A DNA stretch of 64,000 nucleotides from Bog-473 sp963817735 (lineage in GTDB: Bacteria; Actinomycetota; Acidimicrobiia; Acidimicrobiales; RAAP-2), in the NCBI GenBank assembly GCA_963817735.1, contig CAWFPP010000001.1, positions 62,001-126,000 of the forward strand, in the 5' to 3' direction. The translations under genes were made by a program, and so were the position numbers. Below the pieces are notes generated by a model. The model searched no databases. It was not told the origin of the DNA and worked only from the letters and a program-made list of their open reading frames with translations. This document shows, one piece after another, positions 28,999-36,666 of this stretch (position 1 is its first letter; each line of letters starts with the position of its first letter).

Positions 28999-29886
28999 AT
29001 GCCGGTTTCCGTCGACTACGTCGTGCGCGAGACGGCGTCGAACCTGTGGCGCAACCGCCTCATGACGATCGCCGCCGTCCTCACCGTCGCCGTGTCGCTG
29101 TCGCTCGTGGGCGCAGCACTGCTGCTCCGCCAGGGATCGGCCAACGCCACCGGGACACTCGAGCGGGGCACCCAGGTCACGGTTTGGATGCAGCCCGACG
29201 CCAACGCGCAGGAGATCGCCGCGGTCGGGACCCAGCTGTCCCAGCTGAACGACGTCACGCAGCCCTGCGCGTACTGGAACAAGGCCCGGAACTTCTCCGA
29301 GGCCCGCCGGTTGCTCCCCTCGGACGTGTTCCAGGCGACCACCGAGTCGGAGATGCCGACGTCCTACTGGTGCACGCCCGTTGCGCTGGCCGACGCCGCC
29401 CAGGTGGTGCACACCTTCACCGGCACCGCCGGCGTCCTCTCCGTAACCGAGCCGCAGCAGACCATCCACAACGAGGAGACAGTGATCAACGTCTCGAAAT
29501 GGGTCTGCCTGGCCATCGCCATCGTCCTGATCGTCTCGGCCGCCGTCCTGATCCTGAACACCATCCGCATGGCCATCTTCGCCCGGCGTCGTGAGGTCTC
29601 CGTGATGAAGCTGGTCGGGGCCACCAACTGGTTCATCCGGGTCCCGTTCATGTCCGAGGGCCTGCTGCAGGGCCTGTTCGGATCGTTACTCGCCGCGGTC
29701 GTCGTCTACTTCGTGTACCTCTTCATCAACCACGAGGGGAGCGGGAAGACGTCCAGCAACATCTTCACCGCCATGCACATGTCGGGGTCCGAGGTCCTGT
29801 TGACGAACGTGGTCGTGGTGATCGTCGGCATGGCGATCGGCTCCATCGGCTCCGCCATCGCGATTCGGCGTTTCCTCGACGTCTGA
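28999..29886 (+). CDS. ftsX: Cell-division protein FtsX
   Basis: A 295-residue permease-like protein with the FtsX layout: an N-terminal helix (MTIAAVLTVAVSLSLVGAALLL), an exported domain of about 130 residues with two cysteines (QPCAYWNKARNF and YWCTPV), then three C-terminal helices. The exported domain transmits ATP hydrolysis by FtsE to cell-wall hydrolases. It starts 23 bases after ftsE. A 7-codon frame opened by GTG after AGGAGG fills that gap and ends on the ftsX ATG (TGATG), so coupling is likely. Confidence 0.93.
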   Translation: MPVSVDYVVRETASNLWRNRLMTIAAVLTVAVSLSLVGAALLLRQGSANATGTLERGTQVTVWMQPDANAQEIAAVGTQLSQLNDVTQPCAYWNKARNFSEARRLLPSDVFQATTESEMPTSYWCTPVALADAAQVVHTFTGTAGVLSVTEPQQTIHNEETVINVSKWVCLAIAIVLIVSAAVLILNTIRMAIFARRREVSVMKLVGATNWFIRVPFMSEGLLQGLFGSLLAAVVVYFVYLFINHEGSGKTSSNIFTAMHMSGSEVLLTNVVVVIVGMAIGSIGSAIAIRRFLDV

Positions 29887-29921
29887 GCACCGGCGCCACC
29901 CCGCCGGCGCGCCGGTGCTCA
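29884..29921. terminator. Bidirectional terminator containing both stop codons
   Basis: A perfect 12-bp inverted repeat, TGAGCACCGGCG and CGCCGGTGCTCA, with a 14-base loop. Its first three bases are the ftsX stop codon, and its last three are the stop codon of the convergent glycosyltransferase gene. Confidence 0.7.
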
Positions 29922-31919
29922 GCCGCCGGCGTCGGCCGGCGCACAGAGGTAGAAGCGGGACACACCGATGTCGGAGTGCACTGTCGCGGTGCGGCCGGAC
30001 TGGGCGCGGCAGTGCGCCAGCACCCACCGCATGTCGGGATTGCGGGTGAGCGGGGCCACCTCCACCAGCACGTAGCCCACGCGGCCGCCGCGGACGTCGC
30101 CGATGAAGGCGCGCAGCGGCGTCGCCGGCACCTGACCCGAGAACCCGCCAACCGGGAGGAATTCGCGGCCGGTGGCCAGGACGTCGCCACTCGACAGGGC
30201 GGAGGTCTCGTTGGTCACGACGCTCTGCGTCGAAGGGAAGTGTGCCGCCCTGGCCGCGCTGGTGGGCCAGCCCGCGATCGTGCGCTGCCAGCTCGCCTGC
30301 GCGGCGGCGGTCGCTGCGGCGGGTTGGTACGGCGAGTCGAACGGTCCCAGCTGGTCACCCACGGCGGTGGCCGAGGCCCAGACGCCACCGAGGAGGAGCG
30401 CCACCAGGGCGAGGCCGAGCCCGGCCTGCCGCTCCCAGATGCGCCGGTGCCGGCGCAGGGAGAGGGCGAGGCAGCCCAGCGCCCCGGCGGTGGCGAGCGC
30501 ACTGGTGGCGATGACCCAGGGCCGGACCCCGGCCGCATCGGGTACCAGGTAGTTGGCGTAGGCCACCCCGACCCCGACGGTGGCCATGGCCAGCACGGGC
30601 ACGAGGCGGGACCGCTCCCGGAGCTTCCAGGCCAGCGCGAAGCCCAGCCCGCACAGGGCGGCCATCGCCGGCGCCAGCGCGGCCAGGTAATACCCGTTGA
30701 GGAAGTGCGAGGAGGAGATGAAGCTCCAGGTGAGGATCAGCCAGATGCCCCACAGCAGCGCTGCGGCGCGCCAGGGATCGGTCCGCGGCTTGCGCCGGCG
30801 CGCCACGACGATGCCGACCAGCGCGGCCACTGACGGGACGAAGAGCCACGCTGCCTCGCGTCCCAATCCGCCGTCGAGGAAGCGACCGGGCCCGCGTGCG
30901 AGTGCGTGGGTGGGCGCGCCGCCGCTGGGGGACGTGGTCCGGCCCGCCGGCGGGTGGCTGCAGCCCGGTTGGTCGAGCAGGTCGCCGCTGAGGCGGTCGG
31001 CGCCGTTGTAGAGGAACACCTGGCTGAAGACCGAGTTGTTGCAGCTGCCGTCGACGTACGGGCGGTCCTGGGCGGGGACGAGCGAGACCACGCACATGTA
31101 GCTGAGCGATACGACGACGACGGCGAGGATCGACAGCGCGACCTGGCCGACGCGGCGTTCCAGGCGGGCGACGGGCGCGGCGAGGATGTAGACGAGATAG
31201 AGCGCCGGCAGGACGATCCAGGCCTGCAGCATCTTGGCTTGGAAGGCGAGGCCGACCCAGACACCGGCCAGCACGAGGGGCCGCAGGCGGCCGGACTGGT
31301 AGGCGGACGTGGTGGCGTCCGCCGCCAGCACCAGCAGAAGGATGAGGAGCGAGTCCGAGATGTTGCCGCGGTTCAGCAGGATGGTGACCGGCGTCGTGGC
31401 GAGCGCCACGGCGGCGACGAGGCCGGCGCCGGCGCCGCCGACCCTCCGGACGGCGCGGTAGAGGACGAGGACGGTGAGCGTCCCTTCGAGGGCCTGCGGC
31501 AGCACCATGGCCCAGATGTGGAAGCCGAAGAGGCGGACGGACAGGGCCTGCAGCCAGAAGGCGCCGGGAAGCTTGTCGACCGAAACCGTGCCCCAGGGGT
31601 CGAAGGCGCCGAAGAAGAAGTTGTGCCAGCTCTGCGACATGCTGCGGACGGCGGCGCCGTAGAACGTCTCGAGTTGGGCGTCGCTGGTCCCCCAGCTGTA
31701 GGAGAAGAGGGCGAGTGCGGCCACCAGGAGGAGCGCCGGCCGGGCCCAGCGGGGTTGATCGGGTGGCGAGCGCCAGCATTGCCAGCGCCCGGCGCGCACG
31801 GCCCGGGTCGTGGCCGGCGGCGCGGCGCTCACCGCCGCGGGTGCATCCACCACGAGGCCCCCGACCACGTCCCCCACCTGGCGCAACCTAGCCCTCGAGA
31901 GGGTTGATCGGGGTGCCAT
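29919..31919 (-). CDS. Membrane glycosyltransferase, PMT/ArnT-like (GT39/83 type)
   Basis: A 666-residue protein with about 11-12 membrane helices and a C-terminal exported domain. The first exported loop carries the acidic family region (FYGAAVRSMSQSWHNFFFGA, DPWGTVSVDKLPG), typical of enzymes that move a sugar from a polyprenyl-phosphate carrier to a protein or glycolipid outside the membrane. The order of helices and the NRGNISDSLLILLLVLAAD segment match the ArnT/PMT_2 family. The ATG at 31919 follows CGGGAG; an ATG seven codons upstream is less well placed. The acceptor cannot be told from sequence. Confidence 0.82.
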   Translation of the reverse strand: MAPRSTLSRARLRQVGDVVGGLVVDAPAAVSAAPPATTRAVRAGRWQCWRSPPDQPRWARPALLLVAALALFSYSWGTSDAQLETFYGAAVRSMSQSWHNFFFGAFDPWGTVSVDKLPGAFWLQALSVRLFGFHIWAMVLPQALEGTLTVLVLYRAVRRVGGAGAGLVAAVALATTPVTILLNRGNISDSLLILLLVLAADATTSAYQSGRLRPLVLAGVWVGLAFQAKMLQAWIVLPALYLVYILAAPVARLERRVGQVALSILAVVVVSLSYMCVVSLVPAQDRPYVDGSCNNSVFSQVFLYNGADRLSGDLLDQPGCSHPPAGRTTSPSGGAPTHALARGPGRFLDGGLGREAAWLFVPSVAALVGIVVARRRKPRTDPWRAAALLWGIWLILTWSFISSSHFLNGYYLAALAPAMAALCGLGFALAWKLRERSRLVPVLAMATVGVGVAYANYLVPDAAGVRPWVIATSALATAGALGCLALSLRRHRRIWERQAGLGLALVALLLGGVWASATAVGDQLGPFDSPYQPAAATAAAQASWQRTIAGWPTSAARAAHFPSTQSVVTNETSALSSGDVLATGREFLPVGGFSGQVPATPLRAFIGDVRGGRVGYVLVEVAPLTRNPDMRWVLAHCRAQSGRTATVHSDIGVSRFYLCAPADAGG

Positions 31920-31959
31920 CGGGTTGCACTCCCGGCGCATCCCGTGAATTCGCGTGCTG

Positions 31960-31965
31960 TACGTT
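31960..31965 (+). promoter_or_regulatory. -10 box upstream of small membrane protein gene
   Basis: TACGTT, eight bases before an ATG (31974) that opens a 7-codon frame (MQELDAP). The frame's stop overlaps the GTG start of the next gene. Confidence 0.4.
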
Positions 31966-31993
31966 GCACTTCCATGCAGGAGCTCGACGCGCC

Positions 31994-32284
31994 GTGACCG
32001 AGCGGCCGCGACGCGCTTCCGCCAACGGCTCGAAACCCGACCTCTCGGGGTCGCGCTTCCTCTGCAACAACGCCCGCAAGGGCTCCCTGGTGTGCGCCAT
32101 CCTGGCGTTCGCCGCGCTGGTGATCGGCGGGGGCTTCGCCGAGATCAGCTCGAACGGTGCGCCGACGTCGGCCGAGACCGCCGTGGTCCGTTGGATCATC
32201 GTCGGCGCGCTCGTCATCGGGGTGACCCTCTACGTGATCGGCGGTCGCATGCGGCGCGCCGGTCCGACATCTGGGCCAGACTGA
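31994..32284 (+). CDS. Small two-helix membrane protein, unknown function
   Basis: A 96-residue protein with a basic N-terminus (TERPRRASANGSKPD) and two hydrophobic helices (LVCAILAFAALVIGGGF and IIVGALVIGVTLYVIGG) joined by a short polar loop. I recognise no family. The GTG start overlaps by four bases (GTGA) the stop of a 7-codon frame opened by an ATG placed eight bases after a -10 box, so it may be translated by reinitiation. It is divergent from the glycosyltransferase gene. Confidence 0.55.
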   Translation: MTERPRRASANGSKPDLSGSRFLCNNARKGSLVCAILAFAALVIGGGFAEISSNGAPTSAETAVVRWIIVGALVIGVTLYVIGGRMRRAGPTSGPD

Positions 32285-32288
32285 GCGC

Positions 32289-32513
32289 ATGGGGAGTGCC
32301 GGCGACAAGCCCAGGAAGCAAAGGCGGCGATTAGCCAAGGTGCCCAAGTACGAGGAGCCCAACACGCTGCCCGCGCCGGGCCTGACCGGCAGCTCCGGTG
32401 CCGTGTTCGGGTCGCGCTACGGGCACTCGGCCGACCATCACCCGCAGCAGAAGGAGCCCGGGCGCTTCGGCGCCTTCGTGCTGCGCTGCCTGGGGATGAA
32501 GCCCAAGGCCTGA
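32289..32513 (+). CDS. Small basic hypothetical protein
   Basis: A 74-residue protein, very basic at the start (DKPRKQRRRLAKVPKYEEP) and ending in FVLRCLGMKPKA. No known domain, no signal peptide and no membrane helix. It follows the small membrane protein after four bases, so it probably shares its transcript. The codon pattern is compatible with a real gene, but nothing else supports a role. Confidence 0.5.
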   Translation: MGSAGDKPRKQRRRLAKVPKYEEPNTLPAPGLTGSSGAVFGSRYGHSADHHPQQKEPGRFGAFVLRCLGMKPKA

Positions 32514-32640
32514 GGCAAAAGCGCCCGGTTCCGGAGAAATTCCGGTCCGGCGAGGTTCGCGGCAAGGTTCGCGCCTAGGAGGTGCCACCACGCTGGGCCG
32601 CGCCCTCGGACGGAGGGCGTGCACGAAAGCGAGGATGCAG

Positions 32641-33063
32641 ATGGCCAACACCACGACGATCACGGGGAACCTGACCCGAGAGCCGGAAATCCGCTACACG
32701 CGCGAGGGGCAGGCGACGGCCCAGCTCGGCGTCGCCGTGAACCGGCGGTGGCAGGACCGGGCGACCCAGGAGTGGCAGGAGTCCACCTCCTTCTTCGACG
32801 TCATCTGCTGGCGCGACCTGGCGGAGAACGTGGCGTTGAGCTTGACCAAGGGCATGCGTGTCGTGGTCACCGGCCGGCTGGAGCACCGGACCTGGGAGAC
32901 CGAGGAGGGGGAGCACCGTTCGAAGGTGGAGATCACGGCGGACGAGGTGGGCGCCAGTTTGCGCTTCGCCACGGTCGACGTCCACAAGGTGGAGCGGCGG
33001 GGCTCGGCCTCGCCCGAGCTGGCCGACGCCGACGGGGCCGAGGCGCTGGCCGTCGAGGCCTGA
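32641..33063 (+). CDS. ssb: Single-stranded DNA-binding protein
   Basis: A 140-residue OB-fold protein: ITGNLTREPEIRYTREGQA, STSFFDVICWRDLAENV and KGMRVVVTGRLEHRTWE are the usual SSB strands. It ends with an acidic Ala/Glu-rich tail and lacks the DIPF tip that recruits partners in main SSBs. It is therefore more likely a secondary SSB, like those seen outside the rpsF-ssb-rpsR locus in actinobacteria. The ATG two codons into the longest frame is preceded by GAGG at a good distance. Confidence 0.88.
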   Translation: MANTTTITGNLTREPEIRYTREGQATAQLGVAVNRRWQDRATQEWQESTSFFDVICWRDLAENVALSLTKGMRVVVTGRLEHRTWETEEGEHRSKVEITADEVGASLRFATVDVHKVERRGSASPELADADGAEALAVEA

Positions 33064-33064
33064 G

Positions 33065-33253
33065 ATGTGGCCGTGGCTCATCTCCACGGCCGCATGGCCC
33101 GCGTTGACAGCACCCGTCGCCGCCGCCATGGCGCGCCTGGTGGTCGACCCGGGCATCGCGGGCGCCACGACCGGTGCCGCGGGTGCTGCCTGTGCCGCTG
33201 CCGCGCTGGTCCGGAGTCGGATCGTGCTGCGCCGGCGGGCCTCGTCGGGCTGA
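33065..33253 (+). CDS. Small hydrophobic protein, doubtful
   Basis: A 62-residue frame starting right after ssb: a Trp/Pro/Ala-rich hydrophobic first half, then AGAACAAAALVRSRIVLRRR, a helix with a basic end. It could be a tiny membrane protein coupled to ssb. No similarity is evident and composition alone could produce it. Confidence 0.3.
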   Translation: MWPWLISTAAWPALTAPVAAAMARLVVDPGIAGATTGAAGAACAAAALVRSRIVLRRRASSG

Positions 33254-33256
33254 CCC

Positions 33257-33721
33257 TCAGGCTCCCGGAGGTGCGTCCTCCTCGCCGGTGGCGCGGCCCG
33301 CGGGGACGTAGGTCAGCGAGAGCGAGTTGACGCAGTAGCGCTGCCCGGTGTCGGTCGGCCCGTCGGGGAACACGTGCCCCAGATGGCCGCCGCACCGGGC
33401 GCACAGGATCTCGGTGCGTGCGAGGCCGAACGTGCGTTCCCTGCGTTCGAGGACCGTTCCCGCGGCGCGGGCCCGGTCGAAGCTCGGCCAGCCGGTGCCG
33501 GACTCGAACTTGGCGTCGGAGTCGAAGAGATCGGCGCCGCAACCGGCACAGCGGAACACCCCCGCGCCATCGACGTGCAGGAGGTCTCCCGACCACGGGG
33601 GCTCGGTGCCGGCCCGGCGCAGGACGGCGTAGCGCTCGGCCGAGAGCCCGGCCTTCCACTCCTCGTCGGTCCGGCTTACCTCGAAGGCCGTCTCATCGTC
33701 GCGTGGCCTGCGCCTGAACAT
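33257..33721 (-). CDS. msrB: Peptide methionine-(R)-S-oxide reductase MsrB
   Basis: A 154-residue MsrB, which repairs the R form of oxidised methionine in proteins. Two zinc-binding CxxC pairs are present (Cys58/61 and Cys107/110), as is the catalytic motif RYCVNSLSL with Cys130. The core KFESGTGWPSFDRA is also clear. The ATG follows GGGGAGGGGAACACC; an 18-residue in-frame extension upstream is less likely. The N-terminal 20 residues are a basic/acidic extension beyond the family core. Confidence 0.93.
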   Translation of the reverse strand: MFRRRPRDDETAFEVSRTDEEWKAGLSAERYAVLRRAGTEPPWSGDLLHVDGAGVFRCAGCGADLFDSDAKFESGTGWPSFDRARAAGTVLERRERTFGLARTEILCARCGGHLGHVFPDGPTDTGQRYCVNSLSLTYVPAGRATGEEDAPPGA

Positions 33722-33843
33722 GGTGTTCCCCTCCCCGCAATCGGCGTGCACGAAATCTGTGTTTCGGCCCGACAACTATTGGACAATTTATGAGGGATCA
33801 GTCGTGCTCGGCGGGCGGGAGCCGCCAAATGCGGAGGTGTCGG

Positions 33844-34068
33844 ATGGGCGCCCGGAAGAGGCTCAAACTGTTCTTCGTCGGAGTGCTCATCGGCGTGAGC
33901 TTGTTCCTTGTCGGCGGCGTCGGCGTGGTGCCCTCACCAAGCAGTCTGGAGCCGACGGCCGAGCTGCAACCGTGGCTGCTGCGGACGATGTGCGACTACC
34001 CGGCGGTCGACTGCACGTCGCACGGCGCGGTCGTGACGTCCCCCGCCCAGGCGCCCGGCACTGGTTGA
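33844..34068 (+). CDS. Small membrane-anchored hypothetical protein
   Basis: A 74-residue protein: a basic start (MGARKRLK), one hydrophobic helix (LFFVGVLIGVSLFLVGGVGVV) and a polar tail with two cysteines (MCDYPAVDCTS). The ATG follows GGAGG by six bases, which decides it over an ATG 18 codons earlier. Divergent from msrB across a less GC-rich control region. Function unknown; the exported tail could form a disulfide. Confidence 0.5.
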   Translation: MGARKRLKLFFVGVLIGVSLFLVGGVGVVPSPSSLEPTAELQPWLLRTMCDYPAVDCTSHGAVVTSPAQAPGTG

Positions 34069-34108
34069 CGACGGCGAGGCCCACCGGAGCGGCCTCGGTG
34101 CACACGGT

Positions 34109-35314
34109 TCAGGCCGCCAGCGCGGCGCCCGCGGTCCCCATGAGGAAGAGGAAGTTGTCGGCGTAGAATTGCCGGCGCACCTCTGCATCGGCGTCGCCGA
34201 GCGAGGCCTCGAAGCGCTCGAGGGGCTTGCGCCCTCCCTCCACGTGGGGGTAGTCGGAGGAGAACAGCACGAGGTCGGCGCCGGCCTGCTCCACTATCCA
34301 GCCGACGTCCTCGGTCGGGTAGGGCGTGAAGCGGCACTGGCGGTGCACGTAGTCGCTCGGCCGGAGCGACAGCTCCTGCAGGCGCTCCTCGTGGCGGTGG
34401 AAGGCCTCGAAGGCGGACTCCATCTGGCGCAGCCACGACGGGACCCAGATGGCGCCCTGCTCAATGACCCCGATGTGCAGGTCCGGGAACGCCTCGAGCA
34501 CCCCGTCGAAGATCAGGGTGGCCAGCGTCTGCGCCGGTGGGACCGGGATGCCCATGTAGTCGACCGAGCGGAAGTTCTCCTCGCCGCCGTGGAAGTCGGG
34601 CGGGACGGGCTTGCCGTTGGCGAAGTAGTCGGGATCGATCAGCGTCCCCGTCCCCCCCACGTGGAACACCACGGGGATGCCCGCCTCCTCGGCGCGGGCC
34701 CAGACGCCGAAGAGGTCGGTGTGGCTGGGGGAGTGCCCCGGCGGACAACCCGACGCGATGAGCAGCGCGGCCGCGCCCTGGGCCAGCGCGTCCTCGGTGG
34801 CGGCGACGGCCCGGGCCGGGTCGGCCAGCGGCACGTACAGGGACGGCAGCAGGCGGGGGTCGCCCGCGCAGAACTCGAGCATCCCCCGGTTGTGGGCGCG
34901 GGCGGCGGCGTAGGCCAGGTCGGCGTCGGCGTGCTCCATGTCGTGCAGGCGCCCGTTGTGGAACGTGTTGAAGACGAGCTGGCTCGAGAACCCGAGAAGA
35001 TCGAGGGCACGCGAGCGGTCCTCGGGGATGAAGGAGCCCGTGGCGGCGAAGTTCTTGCGCGCCATGATCTCGGCCTCCTCGTCGGCCCGGTACTCGGGCG
35101 AGGCGTGCCGGGCCCGCAACTTCTCGAAGGCCGCCACGAGGTCGCGCTGCTGGTCGGCCGGGTCCCCGGTCTGGCGCAGCTCGTTCCCACCCGGATAGCG
35201 CAGCACGGGAAGCCGTTCCCGGTAGGCCGCCTCCGCGTGGTCCCGCAGCCAGGTCGGCGTCTCCATGATGTGGGCGTCGGCGTCGTGGACGACGCGGCCC
35301 TGGGAGTAGGGCAT
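34109..35314 (-). CDS. Amidohydrolase family protein (ACMSD-like TIM barrel)
   Basis: A 401-residue member of the amidohydrolase-2 group of metal-dependent TIM-barrel enzymes. Visible features are the N-terminal metal motif region (VVHDADAHIMETP), FHVGGTGT mid-chain and the C-terminal SDYPHVEGGRKPLERFE. Members hydrolyse or decarboxylate small ring compounds; the substrate is not predictable here. The ATG at 35314 follows GAGGGAGGGAG. It is divergent from the fadE30-like operon, and enzymes of this group often sit beside sterol or aromatic degradation genes in actinobacteria. Confidence 0.85.
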   Translation of the reverse strand: MPYSQGRVVHDADAHIMETPTWLRDHAEAAYRERLPVLRYPGGNELRQTGDPADQQRDLVAAFEKLRARHASPEYRADEEAEIMARKNFAATGSFIPEDRSRALDLLGFSSQLVFNTFHNGRLHDMEHADADLAYAAARAHNRGMLEFCAGDPRLLPSLYVPLADPARAVAATEDALAQGAAALLIASGCPPGHSPSHTDLFGVWARAEEAGIPVVFHVGGTGTLIDPDYFANGKPVPPDFHGGEENFRSVDYMGIPVPPAQTLATLIFDGVLEAFPDLHIGVIEQGAIWVPSWLRQMESAFEAFHRHEERLQELSLRPSDYVHRQCRFTPYPTEDVGWIVEQAGADLVLFSSDYPHVEGGRKPLERFEASLGDADAEVRRQFYADNFLFLMGTAGAALAA

Positions 35315-35411
35315 GTCTCCCTCCCTCTGGCACTCCCTCGTGCCGTGGTCATGCGGTGCAGCGCTGGCCAGTATTCCAGGCGCCGACCTGGCGGGAGGCC
35401 ACAGCACGTAT

Positions 35412-35426
35412 CTGACGACCCGTCAG
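35412..35426. promoter_or_regulatory. Perfect palindrome, candidate operator of the fadE30-like operon
   Basis: CTGACG-ACC-CGTCAG lies in the divergent region between the amidohydrolase and fadE30-like genes, where the -35 of the fadE30-like promoter would be. Palindromes of this size are typical for TetR-family repressors. It does not match the KstR2 box (CAAG/CTTG type). Confidence 0.45.
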
Positions 35427-35446
35427 GTCGGGCCGCCCGGCTTGGC

Positions 35447-35452
35447 TACGCT
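35447..35452 (+). promoter_or_regulatory. -10 box of the fadE30-like operon, leaderless type
   Basis: TACGCT eight bases before the ATG, with no ribosome binding site. The palindromic candidate operator ends 20 bases upstream. Confidence 0.45.
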
Positions 35453-35460
35453 CCCCGGCG

Positions 35461-36666
35461 ATGGATCTGCGCGACCGCCCCGAGGACGTGGCGTTCCGCC
35501 AGGAGGTCCGGGGCTTCCTGGCCGAGCATCTGGTCGGGGAGTTCGCCGAGCTGGGGGGCCGGGGCGGCTCGGGCGACGAGACCTTCGGCTTCGAGGTGCG
35601 CCGGCGCTGGGAGAAGGTGCTGGCGGGGGGCGGCTGGACCTGCCTCGGCTGGCCGGTCGAGCACGGCGGCCGGGGGGCCAGCATGACCGAGCAGGTCATC
35701 TTCAACGAGGAGTACGCCCGTGCCGCCGCGCCCGGCCGCGTCAACGTCATGGGTGAAGGGCTCCTCGGCCCGACCCTGATCCACTACGGCACGCCCGCGG
35801 AGCAGGCCCGCTTCCTGCCGCCCATCCGGGAGGGCGCCGAGCTGTGGTGCCAGGGCTACTCCGAGCCCGACGCGGGAAGCGACCTGGCCAACGTCAAGAC
35901 GCGGGCCGTCCGCGACGGCGACCAGTGGGTCGTGACGGGGCAGAAGGTCTGGACATCCCTCGCGCACCAGGCGGACTGGTGCTTCGTCGTGTGCCGGACC
36001 GACCCGGCCTCGGCGCGGCACAAAGGGCTCTCTTATCTGCTGGTGCCCATGGACCAGCCGGGCGTCGAGGTGCGGCCCATCACCCAGCTCACCCGCACCA
36101 GCGAGTTCAACGAGGTGTTCTTCGACGGGGCTCGCACCCGTGTCGACAACGTGGTGGGCGGGGTCGGTGAGGGCTGGCGCGTCGCGCTGGCCACCTTGGC
36201 CTTCGAGCGCGGCGTGGCGCTGCTCGGCTTCCAACTCGGCTTCCGGCGTGAGCTCGACCGGCTGGTGGCGCTGGCCGGGGAGAACGGCGCGGCGCGGCGT
36301 CCTGTGGTGCGCCAGCAGCTGGCCCAGGCGCACATAGAGCTGACCATCATGCGCTACAACACGTTGCGAAGCCTCGCCGGCATCGACGGTCCCACCGCCC
36401 CGCCCGAGGCCTCGATCGCCAAGCTGTACTGGGGGAGTTGGCACCGCCGGCTCGGCGAGCTGGCCATGGCCGTCATGGGACCGGCGGCGACCGTCCTGGA
36501 CGGCGAGCCGCTACCCGAGAACCGGGGATACGGGCTCGGCGAGCTCCAGCGCTCCTTTCTGTTCGCGCGGGCGGAGACCATTTACGGCGGGTCCAACGAG
36601 ATTCAACGCAACATCATCGGCGAGCGGGTGCTCGGCCTGCCGCCCGAGCCGAAAGGGGCGGCGTGA
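35461..36666 (+). CDS. fadE30: Acyl-CoA dehydrogenase, FadE30-like
   Basis: A 401-residue flavoprotein of the acyl-CoA dehydrogenase family. The segments CLGWPVEHGGRG, FNEEYARAAAPGRVN and ELWCQGYSEPDAGSDLAN, and the C-terminal FARAETIYGGSNEIQRNI, resemble mycobacterial FadE30. That enzyme dehydrogenates a CoA thioester of the cholesterol C/D-ring remnant HIP. The call is strengthened by the next two genes, ipdF-like and fadD3-like, which are its partners in the same pathway. The gene appears leaderless and overlaps the next by four bases (GTGA). I compared from memory of the family, not by search. Confidence 0.78.
   Translation: MDLRDRPEDVAFRQEVRGFLAEHLVGEFAELGGRGGSGDETFGFEVRRRWEKVLAGGGWTCLGWPVEHGGRGASMTEQVIFNEEYARAAAPGRVNVMGEGLLGPTLIHYGTPAEQARFLPPIREGAELWCQGYSEPDAGSDLANVKTRAVRDGDQWVVTGQKVWTSLAHQADWCFVVCRTDPASARHKGLSYLLVPMDQPGVEVRPITQLTRTSEFNEVFFDGARTRVDNVVGGVGEGWRVALATLAFERGVALLGFQLGFRRELDRLVALAGENGAARRPVVRQQLAQAHIELTIMRYNTLRSLAGIDGPTAPPEASIAKLYWGSWHRRLGELAMAVMGPAATVLDGEPLPENRGYGLGELQRSFLFARAETIYGGSNEIQRNIIGERVLGLPPEPKGAA

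Noticed and set aside
32535..32554. Short inverted repeat CCGGA-GAAA-TTCCGG before ssb as a regulatory site.
   Set aside because: Too short and GC-biased to separate from chance; a weak terminator of the small upstream gene is equally likely.
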